A stretch of 64,000 nucleotides of DNA from an uncultured Lachnospiraceae bacterium (GCA_910584965.1 CAJUDZ010000002.1:1-64000), one strand, 5' to 3'. Positions 42,688-50,368 are shown, counted from the stretch's first letter. The notes: a model not told the origin generated them from the sequence alone. Program-made: numbers and translations.

Positions 42688-42744
42688 AAGAACGTAACAA
42701 ATGTTGTCAAAACAGGATTTAATATAATAGATATTTTTTGGAAG

Positions 42745-42769
42745 AAAGGAATCCGTGGGGTTCCTTTTT
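42745..42769 (+). terminator. Terminator of the fol operon
   Basis: AAAGGAATCC / GGGTTCCTTT form a stem with one G-T pair around GTG, then a T run. Confidence 0.75.
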
Positions 42770-42785
42770 ACTTTTGAAAAAATCC

Positions 42786-42814
42786 TTGACTTTAAAATCT
42801 TACAAATGTAATAT
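42786..42814 (+). promoter_or_regulatory. Promoter with BlaI-type operator for the PBP gene
   Basis: TTGACT at 42786 and TAATAT at 42809 are separated by 17 bp. TTACA-AA-TGTAA (42800-42811) is a perfect dyad overlapping spacer and -10. The same dyad type (TTACA-CT-TGTAA) is in front of blaI at 46471. BlaI/MecI proteins are known to bind TACA/TGTA dyads. Confidence 0.75.
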
Positions 42815-42889
42815 ATAAAAACAAACTTATCTTCCGCAGACGAAGGGATCGGGTGATTTACTGTCCGCGGAGGAGGAAAGGGATTAGAT

Positions 42890-45679
42890 ATGTCAGGGAA
42901 TGTCCGTCTGTTTATGCTGCAGGCCGTTATGGTGTCAATCTGTGTGTTTCTCGTGTACCGCCTGTGGGAACTCCAGATTGTGAACGGGCCGAAATATGCC
43001 GAAGATTATGAATTGAAGATAACGCGCACGGTGCGGGAAGGCAGTACACGGGGCAATATCTATGACTGTAACGGAGAGGTGCTGGCGTATAATGAACTGG
43101 TATTTATCGTTACGATGATAGATAACGGGGATTATTCTTCGGGGCGGGAACGACAGCTTTCTCTGAACAGCATGATATACCGCGTGATTGGGAAACTGGC
43201 AGAAAAGCGTGAACAGGTCAATAATGAGCTGAAAATTGCGGTGGGAGCGGACGGCAGATTTGAGTATACCGTGAGCGGAAGCGCCCTGCAGCGTTTTTTG
43301 GCGGATATTTTCGGGAAAGCGGATCCGGAAGATCTGACGTCGGAACAGAAGCGCATGAGTGCGGATGAAATCATCGACTATCTGGCCCAGGATCGGAACT
43401 TCGCGCTTTATGGGGAAGGAAAAAAGCCTTATTCGGCGGAAGAACTGCGGGAATACGGTCTGCCGGAAGCATTTACGAAAGAGGAAATGCTGGCAATTCT
43501 GGGAATCCGGTATATGCTGTCGGCCAATGCGTACAGAAAATATGTGCCGGTTATTCTGGCCAGGAATGTATCGGAAGAAACGGCTGCTTATATTCTGGAA
43601 AATAACCAGTCCCTGACGGGAATCGATATCGATCAGGACTGGGAAAGAGTCTATACCGGCGGCGAGGCGTTTTCCGGGATTCTGGGCTATACCGGCAGGA
43701 TTTCGGCCAAAGAGCTGGAAGATTATGCGGATTCCGGCAGAAATTATACGGTCGATTCCGTAGTGGGGAAAGCCGGCATCGAACAGTACCTGGAAGAAGA
43801 ATTGCAGGGAATCGACGGGGAAAAACAGATCATGGTGAACAATGTGGGAAAAATCATCGGAGAAGAACGGATTCTGCGGGAAACGGTCAGCGGGAAGGAT
43901 GTGTACCTTTCCATCGATAAGAATCTTCAGATTGCCGTATACGAAATACTGGAGAAGAAACTGGCGGAAATTATTGCGGATCATTTAATCGATGCGAAGA
44001 CCTTTGATAAAACGGCCATTGCGGATACGACGGATATCCGCATTCCCATTTATGATGTTTATATGGCGTTAATCGATAATCAGATCATCCGGCTGCCGGC
44101 GTCGGACATATCCGGCCTGACAAGACTGGAGCAGCAGCTTTTGGAAAAACTGGAGCAGAAGCGGGAAGAAGTTTTAAAGGCCATAGGGGATATCCTGCTG
44201 GACGGGCGGACGGATTACAGGAATTTGCCAGAGGAGATGCAGACATATTTGCGGTATCTCATTTTCGAGAGCGGTTTTCTGTACGAAGAGGCGGCCGGGC
44301 AGAGCGGGAAGACATTAACGGACCGGCAGAGCGCCGGCATCAAAGAATTTCTGTTTTATGCGGCCGACCAGGGCTGGATTGCGGCGGAATTTCCGGAAGC
44401 CGGGAAGAAATACCTGACGAGGGACGAATTGTATGTTTTTTTGAGCGAAATGATTTTGGATTTAATAACAAATGATATTAAATTCGAAGAACTGCTCTTG
44501 AAGCAGATGATTCTGGAAGATCGGATTTCAGGAAAGGAAATATGCGGGCTGTTATACGATCAGGGCGTTTTGTCCGGGACGGATGACGATTATGAAAAAC
44601 TCGTATCGGGAGAGATCGGCACATTTTCCTTTCTGAAAAAGAAAATAGAACAGTTGGAAATCACGCCGGCCCAGCTGGCGCTGGATCCCTGTTCGGCGTC
44701 GGCTGTCGTCGTAAACCCGGAAAACGGGAAAGTTCTGGCGCTTGTATCTTATCCGGGATATGATAATAACCGGCTGGCGAATCAGATGGATACGGCCTAT
44801 TATAACCGGCTTCTGAACGACCGTTCCCTTCCGCTTTATAACAGGGCCGCACAGCAGCTGACCGCGCCCGGTTCGACCCTGAAACCGGTAACGATTGTTG
44901 CGGGATTACAGGAAGGCGTTATTTCTTCGGATACATCCGTTTTCTGCGACGGAATTTTTGATAAGGTGGAGCCGGGGCTGAAATGCTGGAAACATACCGG
45001 ACATGGCAGCGTGGACGATGCGCGGAGCGCGCTGGCATTTTCCTGCAACGATTATTTGTGCGAAATCGCATACCGGCTTGGAACCGGGCCGGACATGACA
45101 TATTTGGACGGCGCCGCGCTGTCAAAGCAGCGGGAATATGCGTCGCTCTTTGGACTGGATGAAAAATCCGGCGTGGAAATTGCGGAGTCGGCGCCCCATG
45201 TGACGGACGCTTACGGCATTCCTTCCGCGATCGGTCAGGGGACTCATAATTACGCGACCGTGCAGCTTGCGCGGTATGTGAATGTGATCGCTTCCGGAGG
45301 GGATATTTTTTCGCTGTCCCTGATTCAGGGCATTGCCGATGCGGACGGGAATTTTACGGAAAAAGAGGCGGTGACGGCAGGAAGGGTGGAAGTGCCGGAT
45401 TCGGTGTGGGAGACGGTCGGTTCCGGGATGCAGCAGTTTGCCCGGAGCAATACGGTTTTCAGGGATTTTGAAATTTTGACAGCCGGGAAGACCGGAACCG
45501 CTCAGGAGTCGGGAGACAGGCCGGATCACGCATTGTTTGTCGGGTATGCGCCGGCCGATGCGCCGGAAATCACAATCGCGGTGCGTATCGCGAACGGGTA
45601 TGCTTCTTCGAATGTGACGGCGGTGGGAAGAAGTATTTTTGCATATTATTTTGGTCTGGAGGATACGGGAGATGTTTGA
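42890..45679 (+). CDS. Class B penicillin-binding protein (PBP2-like transpeptidase)
   Basis: 929 residues. One N-terminal membrane helix (FMLQAVMVSICVFLVYRLW) is followed by the dimerisation domain with REGSTRGNIYDCNGEVLA. The transpeptidase motifs are Ser662 in APGSTLKPVT, SCN at 718-720 and KTG at 867-869. Ordinary PBP2 proteins have 600-700 residues. Here ~300 extra residues lie between the dimerisation part and the catalytic domain. The promoter contains a BlaI-type operator and the gene is followed by a blaI-blaR1 pair, so it is probably beta-lactam inducible (inference). The N-terminus lies close to the membrane and no lipobox is seen. Confidence 0.92.
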   Translation: MSGNVRLFMLQAVMVSICVFLVYRLWELQIVNGPKYAEDYELKITRTVREGSTRGNIYDCNGEVLAYNELVFIVTMIDNGDYSSGRERQLSLNSMIYRVIGKLAEKREQVNNELKIAVGADGRFEYTVSGSALQRFLADIFGKADPEDLTSEQKRMSADEIIDYLAQDRNFALYGEGKKPYSAEELREYGLPEAFTKEEMLAILGIRYMLSANAYRKYVPVILARNVSEETAAYILENNQSLTGIDIDQDWERVYTGGEAFSGILGYTGRISAKELEDYADSGRNYTVDSVVGKAGIEQYLEEELQGIDGEKQIMVNNVGKIIGEERILRETVSGKDVYLSIDKNLQIAVYEILEKKLAEIIADHLIDAKTFDKTAIADTTDIRIPIYDVYMALIDNQIIRLPASDISGLTRLEQQLLEKLEQKREEVLKAIGDILLDGRTDYRNLPEEMQTYLRYLIFESGFLYEEAAGQSGKTLTDRQSAGIKEFLFYAADQGWIAAEFPEAGKKYLTRDELYVFLSEMILDLITNDIKFEELLLKQMILEDRISGKEICGLLYDQGVLSGTDDDYEKLVSGEIGTFSFLKKKIEQLEITPAQLALDPCSASAVVVNPENGKVLALVSYPGYDNNRLANQMDTAYYNRLLNDRSLPLYNRAAQQLTAPGSTLKPVTIVAGLQEGVISSDTSVFCDGIFDKVEPGLKCWKHTGHGSVDDARSALAFSCNDYLCEIAYRLGTGPDMTYLDGAALSKQREYASLFGLDEKSGVEIAESAPHVTDAYGIPSAIGQGTHNYATVQLARYVNVIASGGDIFSLSLIQGIADADGNFTEKEAVTAGRVEVPDSVWETVGSGMQQFARSNTVFRDFEILTAGKTGTAQESGDRPDHALFVGYAPADAPEITIAVRIANGYASSNVTAVGRSIFAYYFGLEDTGDV

Positions 45680-45983
45680 TCTGATGCAGGCAAATGTCAT
45701 GGAGCAGATTTTCGGGGATGGTTCCGTTTATTCGGAAAAGACGAGAGAGGCGCTGAAAGAAGCTATGCTGGTGCAGGAAGCGGGTGGAGACGATATTCGC
45801 ATATACGGGAAGACCGGAATGGGAAAAGCGGACGGAATCGTCGTTGACGCATGGTTTACGGGCTTTGCCGAACGCCCGGACGGAGCGCTTTATTATTGTG
45901 TGTATCTCGGAAGAACGGATGGAATGAACGTAACAAGTACGGGAGCCAGAGAGATCGCGCTCCGGCTCCTGGCGGATTACTGA
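45672..45983 (+). pseudogene. Headless C-terminal fragment of a class D beta-lactamase/BlaR1-sensor-like domain
   Basis: 103 residues that align by eye to the last ~105 residues of the BlaR1 sensor domain encoded at 46890. KTREALKEAML precedes IYGKTGMGKADG and VDAWFTGFAERPDGALYYCVYLG, and the ending is ALRLLADY. It keeps the KTG motif but has no STxK or SxV part, so it cannot be a working beta-lactamase. The ATG overlaps the PBP stop by 8 bp and has GGAGGATACGGGAG before it, so it may still be translated. It is either a truncated relic of a lost gene or a retained short protein. Confidence 0.65.
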
Positions 45984-45988
45984 GACTT

Positions 45989-46081
45989 CTATTTCTGCCT
46001 GTTTGCGGCCAGAGAATAAACAAAACAACCGGCCAGCGCAACAAATACCAGACCAATGATGATAAACTCCACAACGCCCAT
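45989..46081 (-). CDS. Tiny single-span membrane protein (30 aa), second of a tandem pair
   Basis: 30 codons on the minus strand. The protein begins MGVVEFIIIGLVFVALAGC and ends with basic AANRQK, giving one hydrophobic helix with a charged C-terminus. GGGGAGGG lies 6 nt before the ATG, a strong ribosome site for so small a frame. It starts 15 bp after the stop of a second tiny membrane protein. Length and shape recall KdpF-type or other small membrane subunits, but there is no kdp operon here and I cannot name a family. Confidence 0.5.
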   Translation of the reverse strand: MGVVEFIIIGLVFVALAGCFVYSLAANRQK

Positions 46082-46096
46082 TTTCAACCCTCCCCG

Positions 46097-46180
46097 TTAC
46101 CTGTGTTCGTACCAGATTCCACCAAAAAATCCGATCACGACAACGACAATCGCGATCACAGACCAGATATCCAGCTGCAT
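46097..46180 (-). CDS. Tiny single-span membrane protein (27 aa), first of a tandem pair
   Basis: 27 codons on the minus strand. MQLDIWSVIAIVVVVIGFFG leads to a GIWYEHR end, one hydrophobic helix. GGGGGAGG lies 8 nt before the ATG. A TACAAT -10-like hexamer is at 46266-46261, but no good -35 was found. It is transcribed divergently from blaI and toward the PBP gene. Function unknown; the two tiny genes are likely expressed together. Confidence 0.5.
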   Translation of the reverse strand: MQLDIWSVIAIVVVVIGFFGGIWYEHR

Positions 46181-46344
46181 TTTGATTTCCTCCCCCGCAG
46201 TTCTTTCTTGGTATGCCGTTACCGGACACCCTCCTTTTACACACCAAAAGCTTAGCACAGATTGTATCATTTTCCTAACGGACAGGGCGGTTCTTAGCGT
46301 AACTCTAACAGATTCTTTTCATTTTGTTAGCGGATTCTTTGCGC

Positions 46345-46440
46345 GGTCTTAACATGGCGCACAGTTCCGGTATGGTCTTAGCATGACGCGCAGTTTTGGC
46401 ATGGTCTTAACATGGCGCACAGCCCTGGCATGGCTTGACA
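46345..46440 (+). repeat. 29-bp tandem repeats upstream of blaI
   Basis: Three complete 29-bp units (46345, 46374, 46403) share GGTCTTA-CATG-CGC-CAG. A fourth, degenerate copy begins at 46432 and contains the TTGACA -35 of the blaI promoter. There are no spacers between units. Confidence 0.8.
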
Positions 46441-46482
46441 ACGCGGAGCGCGTCTTTTATAATATTTCTATTACACTTGTAA
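46435..46482 (+). promoter_or_regulatory. Promoter and operator of blaI-blaR1
   Basis: TTGACA at 46435 and TATAAT at 46458 with 17 bp between: a perfect promoter. TTACA-CT-TGTAA (46471-46482) lies at the expected transcription start, the usual place for a BlaI operator. Confidence 0.85.
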
Positions 46483-46498
46483 GAACAGGGGGATTTGA

Positions 46499-46888
46499 AT
46501 GATGAAAGCGCTGCCGCAGATTTCCGAAGCCGAATTTGAGGTGATGAAAATTGTATGGAAACATGCGCCGATTAATACGAATGAAATTACGGAATATCTT
46601 GTCCGGACGACGGACTGGAGTCCCAAAACCATACAGACGCTGATCAAACGTCTTGTTACAAAGGGGGCGCTTTCCTATGAGAAGCAGGGCCGTGTATTCG
46701 TTTATACGCCGCTCGTGGGAGAAGATGAGTATATCGGGCAGGAGAGCAGTTCTTTTCTGAACCGGTTTTACGGCGGCAATATTACGTCCATGCTGTCCGC
46801 TTATATCGACGGAAACCGGCTTTCGGAAAGTGAAATCGATACGCTGCGCGCCCTTTTGTCCAAAGATTCCCGTGAAGGAGAAACGTAA
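46499..46888 (+). CDS. blaI: BlaI/MecI-family repressor
   Basis: 129 residues (ATG at 46499 or 46502). The winged helix shows ISEAEFEVMKIVWKHAPINT, WSPKTIQTLIKRLVTKGAL and basic wing residues. The C-terminal dimer domain contains SSFLNRFYGGNITSML, where BlaI proteins are cut by BlaR1 (N-F motif family). It has a dyad operator of its own and a second copy of the dyad stands before the PBP gene. BlaR1 starts one base after its stop. Confidence 0.93.
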   Translation: MMKALPQISEAEFEVMKIVWKHAPINTNEITEYLVRTTDWSPKTIQTLIKRLVTKGALSYEKQGRVFVYTPLVGEDEYIGQESSSFLNRFYGGNITSMLSAYIDGNRLSESEIDTLRALLSKDSREGET

Positions 46889-46889
46889 T

Positions 46890-48692
46890 ATGGCAGATTT
46901 TACGCTTCGTTTTTTTCTGTGCAATGGTCTGATTTGTCTGTTGATCGGATTGTTTGCTCTGGCCAGATTTTTACTGAAAAACAGTCTGACAAGCCGTATG
47001 CGGTATCATATGTGGTTTTGGCTGCTCGGTCTTTTGACGGTTCCCTTCTGGCCGTTTCGGGCGGGATGGAAGATGCCGCATCCGTCATGGTTTGACGGCG
47101 TCGGTAAAGTCTTTGTCGCCGCCGGGGCCGTTATGGGAGGAAATACCGCATCCGGGCCGGTTTCCGCAGGCTGGATGAACGATATCGGCATATCGGTGAG
47201 CCGGAATGCGCCTTCGGCCGTTGGAAGGATACTTTGTCTTATATGGATGGCGGGAATGTTTGTCATGACATGTTTCGTGATCAAAGCGCTGCTTCGTTTT
47301 CGGTCCTTACGGAAATCTTCGCTGCCGCTGCAGAATCCGGCCGTTTATGAGCTGTACCTTGCGTGCCTGGCAAAACTGAAAATCAGAAGGCGCATTCCTG
47401 TCCGCAGCACGGCGTTTCTGCGCTCTCCGGTGATCGCCGGTTTCCTGAGACCCTGCGTTTATCTGCCGATTCACCTGATTTCCGACTGCCGGGAAAAAGA
47501 TATCCGGTATATGCTGCTGCATGAACTGCAGCACTATAAGCATAAGGACGCCCTTGCCAATTACGCGATGAACATCGCGGGGATCGTATACTGGTTTAAT
47601 CCGTTTGTGTGGTATGCGCTGCGGGAAATGAAAAACGACAGGGAGATGGCCTGCGATACGTCGGTTTTACGGATACTGCCGGAAACCGCCTATAAAGAGT
47701 ATGGAAATACGCTGCTCAATTTTACGGAAAAAATATCCCTGACCCCGTATCCTTTTGCGACGGGAATCAGCGGCAGCATGAAGCAGATGAAAAAAAGGAT
47801 ATTGAACATTGCAGACTATCGTCCGGCCTCTTTCCGGGAAAAGATGCGTGGTGCGTTTGCCTGTGCGGTCATTGTGCTTCTTTTATCGGGCGCCGTTCCG
47901 TCACTGGCGGTACGGGCTTATAATAACGATCGTTATTATTTTTCGGAAGAGGAAAACAATATTGTATGGATGGATTTAAGCGGGACGTTTGACGGATACG
48001 ACGGCTGTTTTGTGCTATATGACGACGAGGCGGAGACATGGCGTATTTACGGACGGGATGCGGCGGTTACGCGTATTCCGCCGGCCTCTACCTTTAAAAT
48101 TTTCAGCGCGTTGTTTGCGCTTGAATCCGGCGTGATTACACCGGAACAGTCTCTGATTCCCTGGGACGGACAGAACCGCAGGTATGAGCATTGGAATGAA
48201 GATCAGACGCTTTTTTCCGCCATGCAGGACTCCGTTACATGGTACTTCCAGGCGCTGGATGCGCGGACAGGGATGTCTGAGACAGAAGCGTATATCCGGG
48301 AAACCGGATATGGTAATCAGACCGTGGGGAAAGACGTCTCTTCATACTGGATGGACGACACACTGAGAATATCGCCGGTCGAGCAGATTGAAATGCTGCG
48401 GAAACTGTACGATAACCGGTTCGGGTTTTCTCCTGAAAATGTCGAAGCCGTAAAGAAATCAATCTGCCTGTATGATTCCGGGGAAACGGCCCTTTATGGA
48501 AAAACGGGAACGCAGGAGGCGGACGGCCGGAATATTTCCGGCTGGTTTGTCGGATATCTGGAAAAAGACGGACGCACATTTTTCTTTGCGGCCAATATCC
48601 GGAGCGAAGAAAAGGATGCCGCTGCGGCGCAGGCATCCGGGCCTGCCGCCGCGGAGCTGACTTTTTCGATTCTTTCCGATCTGGGATTATAA
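46890..48692 (+). CDS. blaR1: BlaR1-type beta-lactam sensor/signal-transducer protease
   Basis: About 600 residues; the ATG at 46890 has GAAGGAG upstream. Membrane segments bracket the M56 zinc site (HELQH at 211-215, then YWFNPFVWYALREMKNDREMAC). After the last membrane helix near 340 comes a class D-like penicillin-binding domain with STFK (Ser400), SVT (448-450, where SxV or SxN is usual) and KTG (538-540). In staphylococci the sensor is acylated by the drug and the protease domain then inactivates BlaI. The gene is complete and paired with blaI. Confidence 0.94.
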   Translation: MADFTLRFFLCNGLICLLIGLFALARFLLKNSLTSRMRYHMWFWLLGLLTVPFWPFRAGWKMPHPSWFDGVGKVFVAAGAVMGGNTASGPVSAGWMNDIGISVSRNAPSAVGRILCLIWMAGMFVMTCFVIKALLRFRSLRKSSLPLQNPAVYELYLACLAKLKIRRRIPVRSTAFLRSPVIAGFLRPCVYLPIHLISDCREKDIRYMLLHELQHYKHKDALANYAMNIAGIVYWFNPFVWYALREMKNDREMACDTSVLRILPETAYKEYGNTLLNFTEKISLTPYPFATGISGSMKQMKKRILNIADYRPASFREKMRGAFACAVIVLLLSGAVPSLAVRAYNNDRYYFSEEENNIVWMDLSGTFDGYDGCFVLYDDEAETWRIYGRDAAVTRIPPASTFKIFSALFALESGVITPEQSLIPWDGQNRRYEHWNEDQTLFSAMQDSVTWYFQALDARTGMSETEAYIRETGYGNQTVGKDVSSYWMDDTLRISPVEQIEMLRKLYDNRFGFSPENVEAVKKSICLYDSGETALYGKTGTQEADGRNISGWFVGYLEKDGRTFFFAANIRSEEKDAAAAQASGPAAAELTFSILSDLGL

Positions 48693-48778
48693 GACAGTAT
48701 TGCATCATCAGATTTGTTTTCGGAAATGGCGCAGCCTGCAAAGAGAGTATATAGATTTTCGGTTTGGGATGTTGACTA

Positions 48779-49088
48779 TTAAGGAAAGACCGCTGGCCAG
48801 CTTCCGGCCTTTAGCTTTGCTTCCATCAGATGATAGATACGGTCGATGTCCGTGTAGAAAAGAGGGATACCGCGTTTGTGAAGACGGATATTGTATCTTA
48901 AATTATTTGCGATTAGTTTTGCCGTGGAATCATGCAGGGATAATGGAACCCCTTTGCTTGGAACTTACAGGAACCATCCAGTAAATTTCGGGATTATGGG
49001 AATCCTGAATGGCAAGGTAATGGGGGCGGCAATTCCCGTCTTCCTTGTTTGCCATCAGTGAGTTATCCTGTACTTCTTCAAAAAGGTA
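48779..49088 (-). pseudogene. Decayed type III toxin gene (ToxN/CptN/AbiQ-like endoribonuclease)
   Basis: On the minus strand one frame (49088-48948) reads EEVQDNSLMANKEDGNCRPH then YLAIQDSHNPEIYWMVPVSS. It then shifts frame near 48950 into VPLSLHDSTAKLIANN, RLHKRGIPLFYTDIDRIYHL and a stop. These halves resemble the beginning and end of small toxins of the type III group (RPHYxAxQD ... YWMVPxSSK; late TDIDRIYxLM). About 60-70 central residues appear deleted. A TGA lies directly before the first codon and no start is visible. Its position just after a terminator and pseudoknot-type repeats supports the assignment. The family call is from memory. Confidence 0.7.
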
Positions 49089-49093
49089 TCAGT

Positions 49094-49121
49094 AAAAATC
49101 CCCACCACGGAGGGTGGGGAT
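49094..49121 (-). terminator. Intrinsic terminator between antitoxin repeats and toxin remnant
   Basis: On the minus strand ATCCCCACC / GGTGGGGAT pair perfectly (9 bp, 6-nt loop), then T5. In type III loci such a leaky terminator sets the RNA-to-toxin ratio. Confidence 0.85.
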
Positions 49122-49126
49122 AAATG

Positions 49127-49224
49127 TTCGCACCGAATAATTTATATCCCGCACCATCGGTAAGCGGGAACATTTGACGCACTGAATAACTTATATCCCG
49201 CACCATCAGTAAGCGGCAACATTT
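49127..49224 (-). ncRNA. Putative type III antitoxin RNA, two 49-nt pseudoknot repeats
   Basis: Two 49-nt direct repeats (49224-49176 and 49175-49127) differ at a few positions. In each, CCCGC pairs with GCGGG. A CYGA inside that loop can pair with UCRG downstream, an H-type pseudoknot. The changes compensate: CUGA/UCAG in unit 1 and CCGA/UCGG in unit 2. Unit 1 has one G-G mismatch at the end of the first helix. Located between a promoter and a terminator, upstream of the toxin remnant. Confidence 0.72.
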
Positions 49225-49235
49225 TCCGTATTTTT

Positions 49236-49264
49236 ATTATACCCAGAAAATACTTAAAAAGCAA
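49236..49264 (-). promoter_or_regulatory. Promoter of the antitoxin RNA
   Basis: Minus strand: TTGCTT (49264-49259) and TATAAT (49241-49236) with 17 bp between. Transcription would begin just before the first 49-nt repeat. Confidence 0.75.
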
Positions 49265-49279
49265 CGATATATTTTAAAT

Positions 49280-50317
49280 TCAGTCGGTACCGCCCTTCAT
49301 CGCCGCTTCCGATGCCGCATCGAAAGTCGTAACATATACGTTGCCGAAAGTACTTGTTTTATACACCGGGACGGAGGCGCCGTACTGGTTAAAGTAGACA
49401 TACTGGGAGGTAATATTGATATTTTCATAAACGCCGTCGGCCACCACTTCGGGATTGCTGCCGTCCGCATACATTCTTTTTAAAGCCGGTTCCGTTTTGG
49501 AACTTTTCTGGTAATAGATGTAACCGGAATAAATATTGAAGAAATCAACCCGGTCGTTTGTCAGTACTTCGATCACATCGTCCGACATGTTATAGCGGCA
49601 CAGGCGGTAATTATTCTGTACGTCCATATAGTAAACATAACCGTCCAGAAAGACCGGATTCCAGATATCGCCCGGCCAGACGGAAGTGATCGTATCGTTT
49701 GCCGTATTTAACGTATAAAGTTCATGGTCGTCTTCCGTGCCGTTGAAATAAATCAGGCCGTTGACATAAGAGGCCGGATTGATCACATAATCCGCAATTT
49801 CGGTCTTGTCTGATTTATCGATTTTGATCTTTGTAAGCACCGTTCCCGTTTTGTTGTTATAATCCTGATAATAGAGATAATTGCCGCATAACTGCATGGT
49901 AACGGCAAACGTCCTGTCCAGACAGGATACGTGCGTCCCGTCTTTTTCGCTCCGGTAGATGCCGGCGGTACGCCCCATAAAACCGAGACCTTTGCCGTTT
50001 GTGCCGCTTTCCATATAATAGTAGAGATAGTCGCCGCCCGCGTTAATGGAAGCCACGGAATTGCTGTTCAGCTTAACGACGTCCGTTTCATCGGCATTCA
50101 TGGAATAAAGTGCGTTATTGTCATAGGCATTGGCAAAGTATACCCTGCCGTCCGATTCGCAGAAAAGGCCGCCGTTATTCAGGTTTCCGGCGGTATTGCC
50201 GACTGTGTAAGGGTCATTCATCGGGATTTTGCCGGTCAGTATTGCGATCGTAAACAATGCGGCCAATACGAAGACGACGGCGCAGACGATAATGATATTC
50301 TTTTTGGTGGTTGTCAT
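49280..50317 (-). CDS. DUF5050-domain beta-propeller protein, membrane-anchored
   Basis: 345 residues. An N-terminal membrane helix (NIIIVCAVVFVLAALFTIAI) is followed by repeated blades containing DGRVYFANAYDNNALYSMN, GGDYLYYYM, GNYLYYQDYN, NGLIYFNG, DGYVYYMD and SGYIYYQKSSK, a YWTD/TolB-like propeller called DUF5050 in Clostridia. The C-terminus is outside. Function is not known; such proteins are thought to bind ligands at the cell surface. It is divergent from pheA. Confidence 0.82.
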   Translation of the reverse strand: MTTTKKNIIIVCAVVFVLAALFTIAILTGKIPMNDPYTVGNTAGNLNNGGLFCESDGRVYFANAYDNNALYSMNADETDVVKLNSNSVASINAGGDYLYYYMESGTNGKGLGFMGRTAGIYRSEKDGTHVSCLDRTFAVTMQLCGNYLYYQDYNNKTGTVLTKIKIDKSDKTEIADYVINPASYVNGLIYFNGTEDDHELYTLNTANDTITSVWPGDIWNPVFLDGYVYYMDVQNNYRLCRYNMSDDVIEVLTNDRVDFFNIYSGYIYYQKSSKTEPALKRMYADGSNPEVVADGVYENINITSQYVYFNQYGASVPVYKTSTFGNVYVTTFDAASEAAMKGGTD

Positions 50318-50368
50318 AGAAAATACTCCTCTTTGCTGAACTCATATTTTAAATATAGTATAGTATCA

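Noticed and set aside
45570..46247. 225-codon minus-strand frame over the tiny membrane genes and the PBP end
   Set aside because: It runs antisense through the PBP and class D fragment and has Cys/Arg-rich shadow composition. The two tiny frames with strong ribosome sites are better supported.
46345..46440. CRISPR array or minisatellite gene
   Set aside because: The 29-bp units are contiguous, three copies only, and lie in a promoter; no spacer sequence exists.
48700..48984. 94-codon frame on the plus strand after blaR1
   Set aside because: It is antisense to the toxin remnant, has no ribosome site, and the minus strand gives recognisable protein sequence.
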